Source of the DNA: Candidatus Eiseniibacteriota bacterium
GTDB taxonomy: Bacteria; Joyebacterota; Joyebacteria; Joyebacterales; Joyebacteraceae
Length of the DNA: 5,913 bases
Direction of reading: 5' to 3'
NCBI GenBank assembly: GCA_030630395.1
Contig: DAOVNE010000101.1
Location: 1-5,913, forward strand
Under the pieces are notes generated by a model. It saw only the letters and a list, made by a program, of their open reading frames with translations, was not told where the DNA came from and made no database searches. Every line of letters begins with the position of its first letter. Within the stretch, counting starts at the first letter, position 1. This document shows positions 1-5,913 of the stretch, piece after piece. The position numbers and the translations under genes are program-made.

Positions 1-1
1 A

Positions 2-2107
2 CTCGCGGGTGTCCGGGCAACACTTCAGGTAATCCGGAGCCTGCGCGACTACGTCGAGAACCGGTCGGAGGCGTCACCCGCTCTCTGGTCGCTGGCTCAA
101 GGGCTCAGCCCCAGCAAGGACATAGAGGACGCCATCGAGCGGGCAGTGGACGAGTCTGCGATGGAGGTTCGCGATTCCGCGAGCAAGGAACTCGGGAAGA
201 TCCGTCGGGCGATCGAACGGACGCGGATCCGGCTGGACGAGAAGCTTCAGGAAATAGTCAAGAAGGAGATGGAGAGGGACACGATCCAGGAGGCCGCCGT
301 CCACATCCGGAACGGCCGTCTTGTGTTGCCGGTCAAGCGTGCAGCAAGATCGAAGCTTAAGGGCATCGTGCACGACCAGTCGTCGACCGGCGCCACCGTC
401 TTCATGGAGCCGATGGGCACCGTTCCGCTCAACAACGAGCTTGCCGAACTCGCCGCCGCTGAGAAGAAGGAGATCCACCGCATTCTCCGGGAGCTGACGG
501 CCATGGTGGGCCTCGAGTCCGGTGAGATCGCGCACTCTCTGAGGCTGCTCGCCGAGTTCGACTACTACAGGGCGACAGCGCTTCTGTCGCTCGACCTGGA
601 CGCGGTGAGACCGAAGCTGAACCGCGAGGGGAGGATCCGGATTCTGGACGGTCGACATCCGGTGCTTGCGGCCGTCTCCCGCATTAGCGGAGCCGACGTC
701 ATTCCGCTGAACCTCGAACTCGGAGAGGCGGCGTCGACGCTCGTCATCTCGGGCCCGAACGCCGGCGGGAAGACCGTGACCCTGAAGACCGTCGGTCTCC
801 TGACCATGATGGCGCAGTCCGGTCTCCATGTTCCCGCCGGAGCCGACACTGAGCTTTCGGTCTTCAGAGACATCTACGCCGATATCGGCGACGAGCAATC
901 GATCGAGATGAGCCTCTCCACCTTCTCGTCTCACCTCAGGATCATTGACGAGATCCTGAGGGAGTCCGACGCTCGCACGCTTGTGCTCATCGACGAGCTG
1001 GGCTCCGGCACCGATCCGGACGAGGGAGCCAGCCTCGGTATCGCCATCCTCGAGGAGCTGACTGACCGGAGCGTTCACACGATCGCGACGACCCATCTCG
1101 GAATCGTCAAGAACCACGTTCACGAGTACGAGGGCATGGCCAACGGCTCGATGGCGTTCGACCCTGAAACACTCGAACCGACTTTTCGGTTCATCCCCGA
1201 AATCCCGGGCTCGAGCCATGCGCTGTCTATCGCAGAGACCCTCGGGCTTCTTCCGAGTGTGCTTAAGCGCGCGCGCGAACTCCGTGACGGGGACGTGGCG
1301 AAGATCGACGGGCTCCTGGCCGACCTTGTGGAGCGCGGCCGGCGTCTGGAGGATGCACTCGGCGCCGCCGAGATAGAGCGCGACAAGGCCAGGCTTCTCA
1401 CGACCGACTACGAGACGCGGCTGGCCGGTGTTCGCGACGAACGGAAGCAGATTCGTACGAAGGCGCTCGCAGAAGCTCGTGAGATCCTCAATCGGGCGCA
1501 GAGCCTGGTCGAGGAGACCGTCAAGGAGCTGAAGGAGAGCCAGGCAGCGCGAGAGATCATCAAGGCGGCGCGGGAGAAGCTCCGTCGCGAGAGGGTTGTG
1601 GTGGTTGAGGAACTCGCCAGGGAGGTCGAGCCGTCCACTGATGATGGGGTGACGCCGGAGGAGCTTGAGATCGGCATGCGTGTCCGACTTGGCGGGCGCG
1701 TGGGCAAGCTGCTGAGCCTTCCCGACGGCAAGGGCAAGGTCCGGGTCCGCGTGAAGAGCGCCACGCTCGAGGTTGCCGCCGACGATCTGAGAGTGGCGGG
1801 CGCACCGGAGGTGAAGCGCTCGGGCATTCCAAGCGTCACGTTTGAGGGCGCGAGCGATGAAGAGCCCGCGACAGAGCTACATCTGAGAGGCATGACGACC
1901 GATGACGTGGAGGGTTCCATAGACAAGTTCCTGAGCACGGCCGTGATGCAGGGGATCACCATGGTTCGCATCGTTCACGGCAAAGGCACGGGAGCCTTGA
2001 GAACACGGACGCACGAGGTGCTGAAGGACTCGCCGGCGGTCAAGTCGTTCAGGCTTGGCAAATGGGGCGAGGGAGATACGGGTGTGACCGTGGTGGAACT
2101 GAAGTAG
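2..2107 (+). CDS. mutS2: MutS2 family ATPase with C-terminal Smr domain (5' partial)
   Basis: MutS2 is a cytosolic MutS-type ATPase that lacks the mismatch-recognition domain. In Helicobacter and Thermus it is reported to suppress recombination; in Bacillus subtilis it is reported to bind collided ribosomes and promote their rescue. The reading frame is open to the left edge, so 701 residues are visible and about 80-90 are missing compared with the usual 780-790. Residues below count from the first visible codon. The core/lever region (1 to about 240) has RDSAS (57-61) and HDQSSTGATVFMEP (124-137). The ATPase has Walker A GPNAGGKT (251-258), the DEQSIEMSLSTFSSHL segment (297-312), Walker B LVLIDE with D331 and E332 followed by GSGTDP, and the switch histidine in ATTHLG (H365). 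A charged helical, probably coiled-coil stretch (about 420-545) leads to a KOW/SH3-like domain (about 554-599) and an Smr domain (about 625-701) with HGKGTGALR (659-667). The Smr motif usually written LDLR reads LHLR here (626-629). The stop lies 16 nt before dnaG, suggesting co-transcription. A GTG at 146 is internal, because clear MutS2 sequence continues upstream of it. Confidence 0.97.
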   Translation, partial: LAGVRATLQVIRSLRDYVENRSEASPALWSLAQGLSPSKDIEDAIERAVDESAMEVRDSASKELGKIRRAIERTRIRLDEKLQEIVKKEMERDTIQEAAVHIRNGRLVLPVKRAARSKLKGIVHDQSSTGATVFMEPMGTVPLNNELAELAAAEKKEIHRILRELTAMVGLESGEIAHSLRLLAEFDYYRATALLSLDLDAVRPKLNREGRIRILDGRHPVLAAVSRISGADVIPLNLELGEAASTLVISGPNAGGKTVTLKTVGLLTMMAQSGLHVPAGADTELSVFRDIYADIGDEQSIEMSLSTFSSHLRIIDEILRESDARTLVLIDELGSGTDPDEGASLGIAILEELTDRSVHTIATTHLGIVKNHVHEYEGMANGSMAFDPETLEPTFRFIPEIPGSSHALSIAETLGLLPSVLKRARELRDGDVAKIDGLLADLVERGRRLEDALGAAEIERDKARLLTTDYETRLAGVRDERKQIRTKALAEAREILNRAQSLVEETVKELKESQAAREIIKAAREKLRRERVVVVEELAREVEPSTDDGVTPEELEIGMRVRLGGRVGKLLSLPDGKGKVRVRVKSATLEVAADDLRVAGAPEVKRSGIPSVTFEGASDEEPATELHLRGMTTDDVEGSIDKFLSTAVMQGITMVRIVHGKGTGALRTRTHEVLKDSPAVKSFRLGKWGEGDTGVTVVELK
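934..961 (+). repeat. Perfect 10-bp inverted repeat with 8-nt loop inside mutS2
   Basis: The arms CCTCAGGATC (934-943) and GATCCTGAGG (952-961) are exact reverse complements, separated by ATTGACGA. They lie in the part of mutS2 that encodes the residues just after the STFSSHL segment. No T-tract follows, so this is not a standard intrinsic terminator. The repeat itself is certain; any function is unknown, and it may be a by-product of the codons for two similar Ile/Leu-Arg stretches. Confidence 0.6.
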
Positions 2108-2113
2108 AGGGAG
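2108..2113 (+). promoter_or_regulatory. Ribosome binding site of dnaG
   Basis: AGGGAG starts one base after the mutS2 stop codon and is followed by a 10-nt spacer to the GTG at 2124. It supports that GTG as the start: no other in-frame start codon lies between the mutS2 stop and 2124, and the protein begins with the expected DnaG N-terminus ([10 protein letters not shown]). Confidence 0.7.
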
Positions 2114-2123
2114 CAGACAGTCA

Positions 2124-3977
2124 GTGGCCAACCGCATTCCAGATGAGCTGATCGATCAGATCCGAGAGGCGAACGACATCGTCGATGTCATATCGGAGCA
2201 TGTCCAGCTCAAGCGGGCGGGCGGCAACTTCAAGGGGCGATGTCCCTTCCACCAGGAGAAGACGCCGTCCTTCAATGTCAACCCAGCCCGCCAGATCTAT
2301 CACTGCTTCGGGTGCGGGGTGGGCGGCAACGTGATCACGTTCCTGATGGAGTACGAGAAGATCGGCTTCATCGACGCGCTTCGTGAGCTGGCCCACAAGG
2401 CCGGGATCACGCTTCCCGATCGTGGAAGCGACCGGACCGGAGCCGAGGACGATCCGGCCGTCGTGGCGAATCAGATGGCGCTCGCATTCTACCGTTCCTG
2501 CCTCGAGGGCGAGGGTGGCGGAGATGCAAGGAAGTACGTGGGTGAGCGCGCTCTCGGCCAGGATGTCGTCTCGACGTTTGCCATCGGGTATGCGCCGGCT
2601 GGATGGGACAATCTCCTGGGCGCCGCGCGCCGCAAGGGGATCGCCACCAGTGCGCTCGTGTCGGCCGGGCTTGTCGTTGAACGAGACGGCGGTGGGTTCT
2701 ACGACAGATTCAGGGACCGTCTCATCTTCCCGCTTCTGTCGTCCGGTAACAGACCGGTCGGTTTCGGCGGTCGGTCGTTTGGCGATCAGGAGCCCAAGTA
2801 CCTGAACTCGCCCGAGACCCGTCTCTATCGGAAGGGCTACTACCTCTACGGTCTCTCTCAAGCGCGTCAGGCGATCAGACTCTCGAGGGAGGCGATACTG
2901 GTAGAAGGCTACATGGACCTCCTGAGTCTCTATCAGGCCGGGTTTCACAACGTGGTTGCATCGGCCGGGACCGCGCTCACGAATGAGCAGGGCCGGATAA
3001 TCGCGAAATACGCAGACAAGGTGTTCATCGCCTACGACGGTGACAAGGCCGGGACCCTGGCCGCGACGCGCGCTGCCGAGACGCTCATTCAGCTCGGCCT
3101 CAAGGTGCGGGTCGCCGCGTTCCCGGATGGGGCGGATCCCGATTCCTACGTGCGGGAGGCCGGCCCCGATGCGCTGCGAGAGGCGCTGGCATCGTCCCAG
3201 GACTTCATCGATTTCTATGTGTCACTCAATCCCACCGACGATCCGGACGACCGTGAGGGGGCGGCCAGAAGTCTGATCGAGACCGTTGTGGGGATTGAGG
3301 ATTCCCTCAAGGCTGAGTTGATGTTGGAGAAGATCGCGGCCGCGCTCTCGCTCAGACCGGCTGCTGTGGCGCGTGTCTACGAGCGCCGCCGGGCGGAGAG
3401 ACAGCTTCGGGGACGCGCGGCGCACAAGGCGCGAGCGGGCGAGGAGAGGCAGGCAAACGGGCGCACCAAGGGGGACGGCCGCCAGGCCGCTCATTCCGGG
3501 CGCCAGGGCGAAGGCGCCGGGGTTGAGAGTACGACCGGCGCACACTATAGAGCACAGAAAGGGCTCCTGGGCCTCCTGCTCGCGGGGGGTGAAGGTGCTG
3601 AGTGCGTGAGGTCGCACCTCGAGGTGGACGACTTCACGAATTCCGACATTCGGATACTGGTCGAGCGTGTTCTGGCCGGTTCCGCGTCTGAGGGTCCGGT
3701 TGATATCGCAGCGCTGATCGATCCGGAGGACGATTCAGAGCTGGCTGTGCTCTTGACCGAACTGGCGGTGTCGGAGTCGTCCCAGAAGGATGGCGGCAGG
3801 CTGTGCGATGACTATATTGGGGTCATCAGAAAGGCCCAGATCGAGGGCCGGATCCAGGATGTGGACAAGGAGATCCGCGCCGCCGAGTTGACCGGTGATG
3901 AACGACGGGCCACAGAGGCCATGGTCAGAAGGCAGGAACTTGCGCAGCAGTTGAGTGCGCTTTCCTCTGACAGATAG
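2124..3977 (+). CDS. dnaG: DNA primase DnaG
   Basis: DnaG synthesises the short RNA primers for lagging-strand replication and works with the replicative helicase DnaB at the fork. The 617-residue product has the normal length and all three domains. The N-terminal CHC2 zinc-binding domain has C40, H43, C61 and C64 (CPFH, then HCFGCG). The RNA polymerase domain carries the conserved KYLNSPET segment (225-232), then a TOPRIM fold with catalytic E261 in VEGYMD, D305 and D307 in YDGD, and ADPD (337-340). A basic, Gly/Ala/Arg-rich linker with low complexity (about 423-473) connects to the C-terminal helicase-interaction domain (about 474-617), which starts at [13 protein letters not shown]. The start is GTG at 2124. 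mutS2 ends 16 nt upstream and rpoD starts 35 nt downstream, the order expected for the dnaG-rpoD core of the macromolecular synthesis operon. No key residue is missing. Confidence 0.98.
   Translation: MANRIPDELIDQIREANDIVDVISEHVQLKRAGGNFKGRCPFHQEKTPSFNVNPARQIYHCFGCGVGGNVITFLMEYEKIGFIDALRELAHKAGITLPDRGSDRTGAEDDPAVVANQMALAFYRSCLEGEGGGDARKYVGERALGQDVVSTFAIGYAPAGWDNLLGAARRKGIATSALVSAGLVVERDGGGFYDRFRDRLIFPLLSSGNRPVGFGGRSFGDQEPKYLNSPETRLYRKGYYLYGLSQARQAIRLSREAILVEGYMDLLSLYQAGFHNVVASAGTALTNEQGRIIAKYADKVFIAYDGDKAGTLAATRAAETLIQLGLKVRVAAFPDGADPDSYVREAGPDALREALASSQDFIDFYVSLNPTDDPDDREGAARSLIETVVGIEDSLKAELMLEKIAAALSLRPAAVARVYERRRAERQLRGRAAHKARAGEERQANGRTKGDGRQAAHSGRQGEGAGVESTTGAHYRAQKGLLGLLLAGGEGAECVRSHLEVDDFTNSDIRILVERVLAGSASEGPVDIAALIDPEDDSELAVLLTELAVSESSQKDGGRLCDDYIGVIRKAQIEGRIQDVDKEIRAAELTGDERRATEAMVRRQELAQQLSALSSDR
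3523..3551 (+). promoter_or_regulatory. Possible internal promoter upstream of rpoD (weak)
   Basis: TTGAGA (3523-3528, 5 of 6 to TTGACA) and TATAGA (3546-3551, 4 of 6 to TATAAT) are separated by exactly 17 bases. The site lies at the end of the unconstrained linker-coding part of dnaG, about 460 bp before the rpoD start. Internal rpoD promoters within dnaG are known in E. coli and B. subtilis, which makes this position plausible. The -10 lacks the important final T and there is no extended -10, so it could easily be chance. Confidence 0.25.
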
Positions 3978-3993
3978 CTCTTCCTTTGATGCC

Positions 3994-4000
3994 GGGGAGG
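3994..4000 (+). promoter_or_regulatory. Ribosome binding site of rpoD
   Basis: GGGGAGG is a strong Shine-Dalgarno sequence. It is 12 nt from the ATG at 4013, slightly longer than usual, and the interval contains a small palindrome. Alternative in-frame starts at 3986 (TTG) and 3989 (ATG) lie upstream of this site and have no purine-rich element before them, so 4013 is the better start. Confidence 0.75.
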
Positions 4001-4011
4001 CGTGTCACACG
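4001..4011 (+). repeat. Palindrome between ribosome binding site and start codon of rpoD
   Basis: CGTGTCACACG can form a small hairpin, CGTG/CACG with loop TCA. It begins directly after the Shine-Dalgarno sequence and ends two bases before A of the ATG (4013). If folded it would shorten the effective spacing from 12 nt to a few. The four-base-pair stem is weak, so a role in translation is only a possibility. Confidence 0.4.
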
Positions 4012-4012
4012 T

Positions 4013-5794
4013 ATGGCTAAGCGTTCTGCAGTTAAGATCGTTGAGGCGATCAAGAAGTCAGTCGGGGCCTCGAAGGCCCTGACGTATGAGGATTTCAGCG
4101 GGTTCTTCGGCACGGACATCGATATCGACCTTGTCGATGATGTCTACTGCCGTCTTGGTGACATCTCCGTTGAAGTGGTCGACAAGAAGGTACATGAGGC
4201 CACCAAGAAGCGGGATCTGAAAAGGAAGGCGAAGGCTCAGCCACGTCTGAGATTCGACGATCCGGTCCGCATGTACTTGAGGGAGATGGGATCGGTCAAG
4301 CTCCTGAACCGCGAGGGCGAGGTCGAGATCTGCAAGAGAATCGAATCGGCCGAGCGGATGGCGTACGGAGCCATCTTCGAGTCGCAAACGACTATGAGAC
4401 GACTGGGTTCGCTGACTGAACGTCTCACGGGCGAGAAGGTGCGGCTCGACCGTGTCGTTATTGTTGACAGGAAGCGGAAGAACGCGACCAGCAAGGAAGA
4501 GCGCCGCAAGGTCGTCTTGCGGATGAACAGAGTCGTCAAGCTCGACGGCGAGATGAGGGAACTAAACGCAAGACTCAAGAAGTCGAGGTCGCGGCACTCG
4601 ACACAGACGAAGAAGGCGGCGGAGCGGCGACGCAAGAGCCTGGTGACCGAGACACGTAAGCTCTGTCTGCATCCGACGCAGGTCGAGAAGATGGGTGTCC
4701 GAATAGGCGAACTCCTGGCTAAGGTGGAGCGTCTCGAGGATAAGACCGCTGAAGTCATCGAACTCCACGAGGCGGCTGTCAGGAGACTCGAGAGGGCAGA
4801 AGCGAAGAAGAAGAGGGAGCGGGCCAAGAAGAGTAAGGCCAAGAAGGACAAGAAGGGCAAGACCAAGAAGGCCTCCGCAACCGCGGAGAAGCCGAAGTCG
4901 CGCGCCAAGTCGGTGGCCACGCTGAAAAAGGAGGCCGAGGCGCTTGCGAATGAGGTGAGGAACAGCAAGAGGGCCCTGAGACGAGTCGAGCGCGAATGCG
5001 GGCTCTCGTGCGACGACCTCAAAGACGTTGTCTATCGGATCCGTGTCGGTGACCGGGAGGCGAACCGGGCCAAGACTGAGATGGTCGAGGCGAACGTTCG
5101 ACTGGTCATCTCGATCGCGAAGAGGTACACGCACAGGGGGCTCGACTTCCTCGACCTGATCCAGGAGGGAAACACGGGGCTCATGCGCGCAGTCGAGAAA
5201 TTCGACTACAAGAGAGGCTACAAGTTCTCCACGTACGCAACGTGGTGGATCCGTCAGGCCATCACACGTGCCATCGCGGATCAGGCTCGGACGATCAGAG
5301 TGCCCGTGCACATGATCGAGGCCATCAACAAGGTCGTGCGTACGACGCGGCAGCTCGTTCAGGAGGAGGGCAGGGATCCGTCGGTGGACGAGATCGCCGA
5401 CAAACTCGAACTCTCCGAGGACAAGGTGAAGGGGATCCTCAAGGCTGCGCAGCAGCCGATCTCCCTCGACCGGCCGATCGGCGAGGATGAGGACTCGAGT
5501 CTGGGAGACTTCGTTGAGGACACCAAGGTCGTCTCACCCTCAGACTATGCCTCCTTCCGTCTTCTCCGCGAGGAGATCAACGAGGTTCTGTCCGAGCTGG
5601 ATGCCCGGGAGGAACGGATCATCCGTCTCCGGTTCGGTCTGGAGAAGGACCGCGCGCCAATGACCCTCGAGGAGGTTGGTGTCATATTCGGCGTCACGAG
5701 GGAGCGCGTGAGACAGATCGAGAAGAAGGCGATCGGGAAGCTGAGACACTACAAGCGGAGGAGCAGGCTGAGGGGGTATATCGACCTGCCCTAG
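4013..5794 (+). CDS. rpoD: RNA polymerase primary sigma factor RpoD (sigma-70 group 1)
   Basis: RpoD is the housekeeping sigma factor that brings core RNA polymerase to promoters and melts the -10 element. With the ATG at 4013 the product has 593 residues. Region 1.1 spans about 5-65, present only in group 1 sigma factors. Region 1.2 is about 79-112 ([12 protein letters not shown]). A long non-conserved region covers about 113-350. Region 2 is about 351-434, with [18 protein letters not shown] (381-398), [20 protein letters not shown] (405-424), and the -10 recognition residues Y408, W411, W412, Q415 and T418 matching the E. coli pattern. Region 3 is about 435-505, including the ISLDRPIG finger. 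Region 4 is about 520-593, with the helix-turn-helix [10 protein letters not shown] and -35 contacts R563, E564 and R567. The odd part is the non-conserved region: residues 265-299 hold 16 Lys and 3 Arg but only 3 acidic residues, whereas the E. coli counterpart is acidic. The gene follows dnaG by 35 nt; a tRNA promoter starts 10 nt after its stop. Confidence 0.98.
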   Translation: MAKRSAVKIVEAIKKSVGASKALTYEDFSGFFGTDIDIDLVDDVYCRLGDISVEVVDKKVHEATKKRDLKRKAKAQPRLRFDDPVRMYLREMGSVKLLNREGEVEICKRIESAERMAYGAIFESQTTMRRLGSLTERLTGEKVRLDRVVIVDRKRKNATSKEERRKVVLRMNRVVKLDGEMRELNARLKKSRSRHSTQTKKAAERRRKSLVTETRKLCLHPTQVEKMGVRIGELLAKVERLEDKTAEVIELHEAAVRRLERAEAKKKRERAKKSKAKKDKKGKTKKASATAEKPKSRAKSVATLKKEAEALANEVRNSKRALRRVERECGLSCDDLKDVVYRIRVGDREANRAKTEMVEANVRLVISIAKRYTHRGLDFLDLIQEGNTGLMRAVEKFDYKRGYKFSTYATWWIRQAITRAIADQARTIRVPVHMIEAINKVVRTTRQLVQEEGRDPSVDEIADKLELSEDKVKGILKAAQQPISLDRPIGEDEDSSLGDFVEDTKVVSPSDYASFRLLREEINEVLSELDAREERIIRLRFGLEKDRAPMTLEEVGVIFGVTRERVRQIEKKAIGKLRHYKRRSRLRGYIDLP

Positions 5795-5803
5795 CGCGCA
5801 GCG

Positions 5804-5832
5804 TTGACACCTCGAAATCAGGGTGCTATACT
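5804..5832 (+). promoter_or_regulatory. Near-consensus sigma-70 promoter of the tRNA gene
   Basis: A perfect -35 TTGACA (5804-5809), a 17-base spacer, and TATACT (5827-5832, 5 of 6) preceded by the extended element TGC (5824-5826). The next bases are GCCGGC (5833-5838), a GC-rich discriminator typical of stable-RNA promoters under stringent control in E. coli. The expected start near 5838-5841 gives a leader of only about 5-8 nt before the tRNA. The -35 begins 10 nt after the rpoD stop, with no terminator visible between them. Confidence 0.88.
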
Positions 5833-5845
5833 GCCGGCTTGGTTT

Positions 5846-5913
5846 GGGCCCATAGCTCAGCGGTAGAGCAGCGGACTCATAATCCGTAGGTCCTTGGTTC
5901 GAATCCGAGTGGG
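5846..5913 (+). tRNA. tRNA with anticodon CAT (Met elongator or Ile2), 3' end cut by window
   Basis: The cloverleaf folds cleanly. Acceptor 5' strand GGGCCCA (5846-5852); D arm GCTC/GAGC with a short 7-nt loop; anticodon stem GCGGA/TCCGT (5871-5875/5883-5887, with one G-U pair); loop CTCATAA, anticodon CAT at 5878-5880; variable loop of 5; T stem CTTGG/CCGAG with loop TTCGAAT. The acceptor 3' strand TGGG pairs with CCCA, and the window ends before its last three bases and the discriminator. It is not the initiator tRNA: the anticodon stem lacks the three consecutive G-C pairs (positions 29-31 read GGA). Elongator Met and Ile2 share this anticodon. Acceptor pairs C4-G69 and C5-G68 match the E. 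coli tRNA-Ile2 determinants for the lysidine synthetase TilS, so Ile2 is a real possibility. Confidence 0.95.

Noticed and set aside
74..1219. Long minus-strand open frame (381 codons) opposite mutS2
   Set aside because: It lies opposite strongly conserved MutS2 motifs, has no recognisable domain, and its composition (rich in Arg, His, Asp, Leu) is that of an antisense shadow of a GC-rich gene.
2121..2948. Minus-strand open frame (275 codons) opposite dnaG
   Set aside because: Fully antisense to the zinc-binding and polymerase domains of DnaG, with no recognisable motif or ribosome binding site; a GC-rich shadow.
3390..3542. Low-complexity Arg/Gly/Ala-rich stretch in DnaG as a foreign insertion
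   Set aside because: Primases normally have a variable flexible linker between the polymerase and helicase-binding domains; total length is normal and base composition matches the rest of the gene.
3615..3626. 12-nt palindrome CACCTCGAGGTG in dnaG
   Set aside because: About one or two palindromes of this size are expected by chance in a window this long, and it falls in ordinary coding sequence.
3951..3979. TTGAGT with weak -10-like sequence at the dnaG stop, as a proximal rpoD promoter
   Set aside because: At 16-17 nt spacing the -10 reads GATAGC or ATAGCT, with at most three matches to TATAAT.
4925..4934. Internal AAAAAGGAGG in rpoD: possible slippery site or internal Shine-Dalgarno for a short sigma form
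   Set aside because: The run has only five A, so it does not give a standard A-AAA-AAG slip heptamer. The next in-frame start codon (GTG at 4955) is 20 nt away, too far for normal initiation.
4237..5022. Minus-strand open frame (261 codons) with Leu/Phe/Ser-rich segments that look like membrane helices
   Set aside because: The hydrophobic look is the complement of the AAG/GAG-rich lysine-glutamate codons of the RpoD insert (CTT/CTC read as Leu, TTC as Phe), not a real membrane protein.

Overview
The window is a GC-rich bacterial chromosomal segment carrying a compact block of housekeeping information-processing genes, all on the + strand: the 3' 90% or so of mutS2, complete dnaG (primase), complete rpoD (housekeeping sigma factor), and a tRNA with anticodon CAT that the window end cuts three bases before its acceptor stem closes. 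The dnaG-rpoD pair is the core of the widely conserved macromolecular synthesis operon. In enterobacteria that operon starts with rpsU; here mutS2 sits directly upstream of dnaG, an order I recall from several other bacterial lineages. I see no insertion sequence, prophage, CRISPR or toxin-antitoxin gene and no sign of horizontal transfer. I did not find a new biological system.

Layout: 2-2107 mutS2 (open at the 5' edge); 2108-2123 a 16-nt gap holding the dnaG ribosome binding site; 2124-3977 dnaG, starting with GTG; 3978-4012 a 35-nt gap with a strong Shine-Dalgarno sequence and a small palindrome before the rpoD ATG; 4013-5794 rpoD; 5795-5845 a 51-nt gap almost filled by a near-consensus sigma-70 promoter; 5846-5913 the tRNA. 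There is no gene-free stretch over 300 bases. The short same-strand gaps without visible terminators suggest that mutS2, dnaG and rpoD are co-transcribed.

The genes link replication and transcription. DnaG makes primers for the replication fork and RpoD directs core RNA polymerase to housekeeping promoters. MutS2 acts in recombination control and/or rescue of collided ribosomes, depending on the species studied. The tRNA promoter is exactly the type RpoD should read: TTGACA, a 17-base spacer, an extended TGC element, TATACT, and a GC-rich discriminator.

The organism cannot be named from this window. RpoD has a long non-conserved region (about 240 residues) between regions 1.2 and 2.1, as in Proteobacteria-like sigma factors and unlike the short SigA of Firmicutes. 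With the high GC this suggests a Gram-negative-type lineage, possibly a deltaproteobacteria-like or FCB-like uncultured group; this is a weak inference. The points most worth a second look are the lysine-rich insert in RpoD, the acceptor-stem evidence that the CAT tRNA may be tRNA-Ile2 (lysidine-modified) rather than elongator Met, a His replacing Asp in the LDLR motif of the MutS2 Smr domain, a perfect 10-bp hairpin inside mutS2, and a possible internal rpoD promoter in the dnaG linker.
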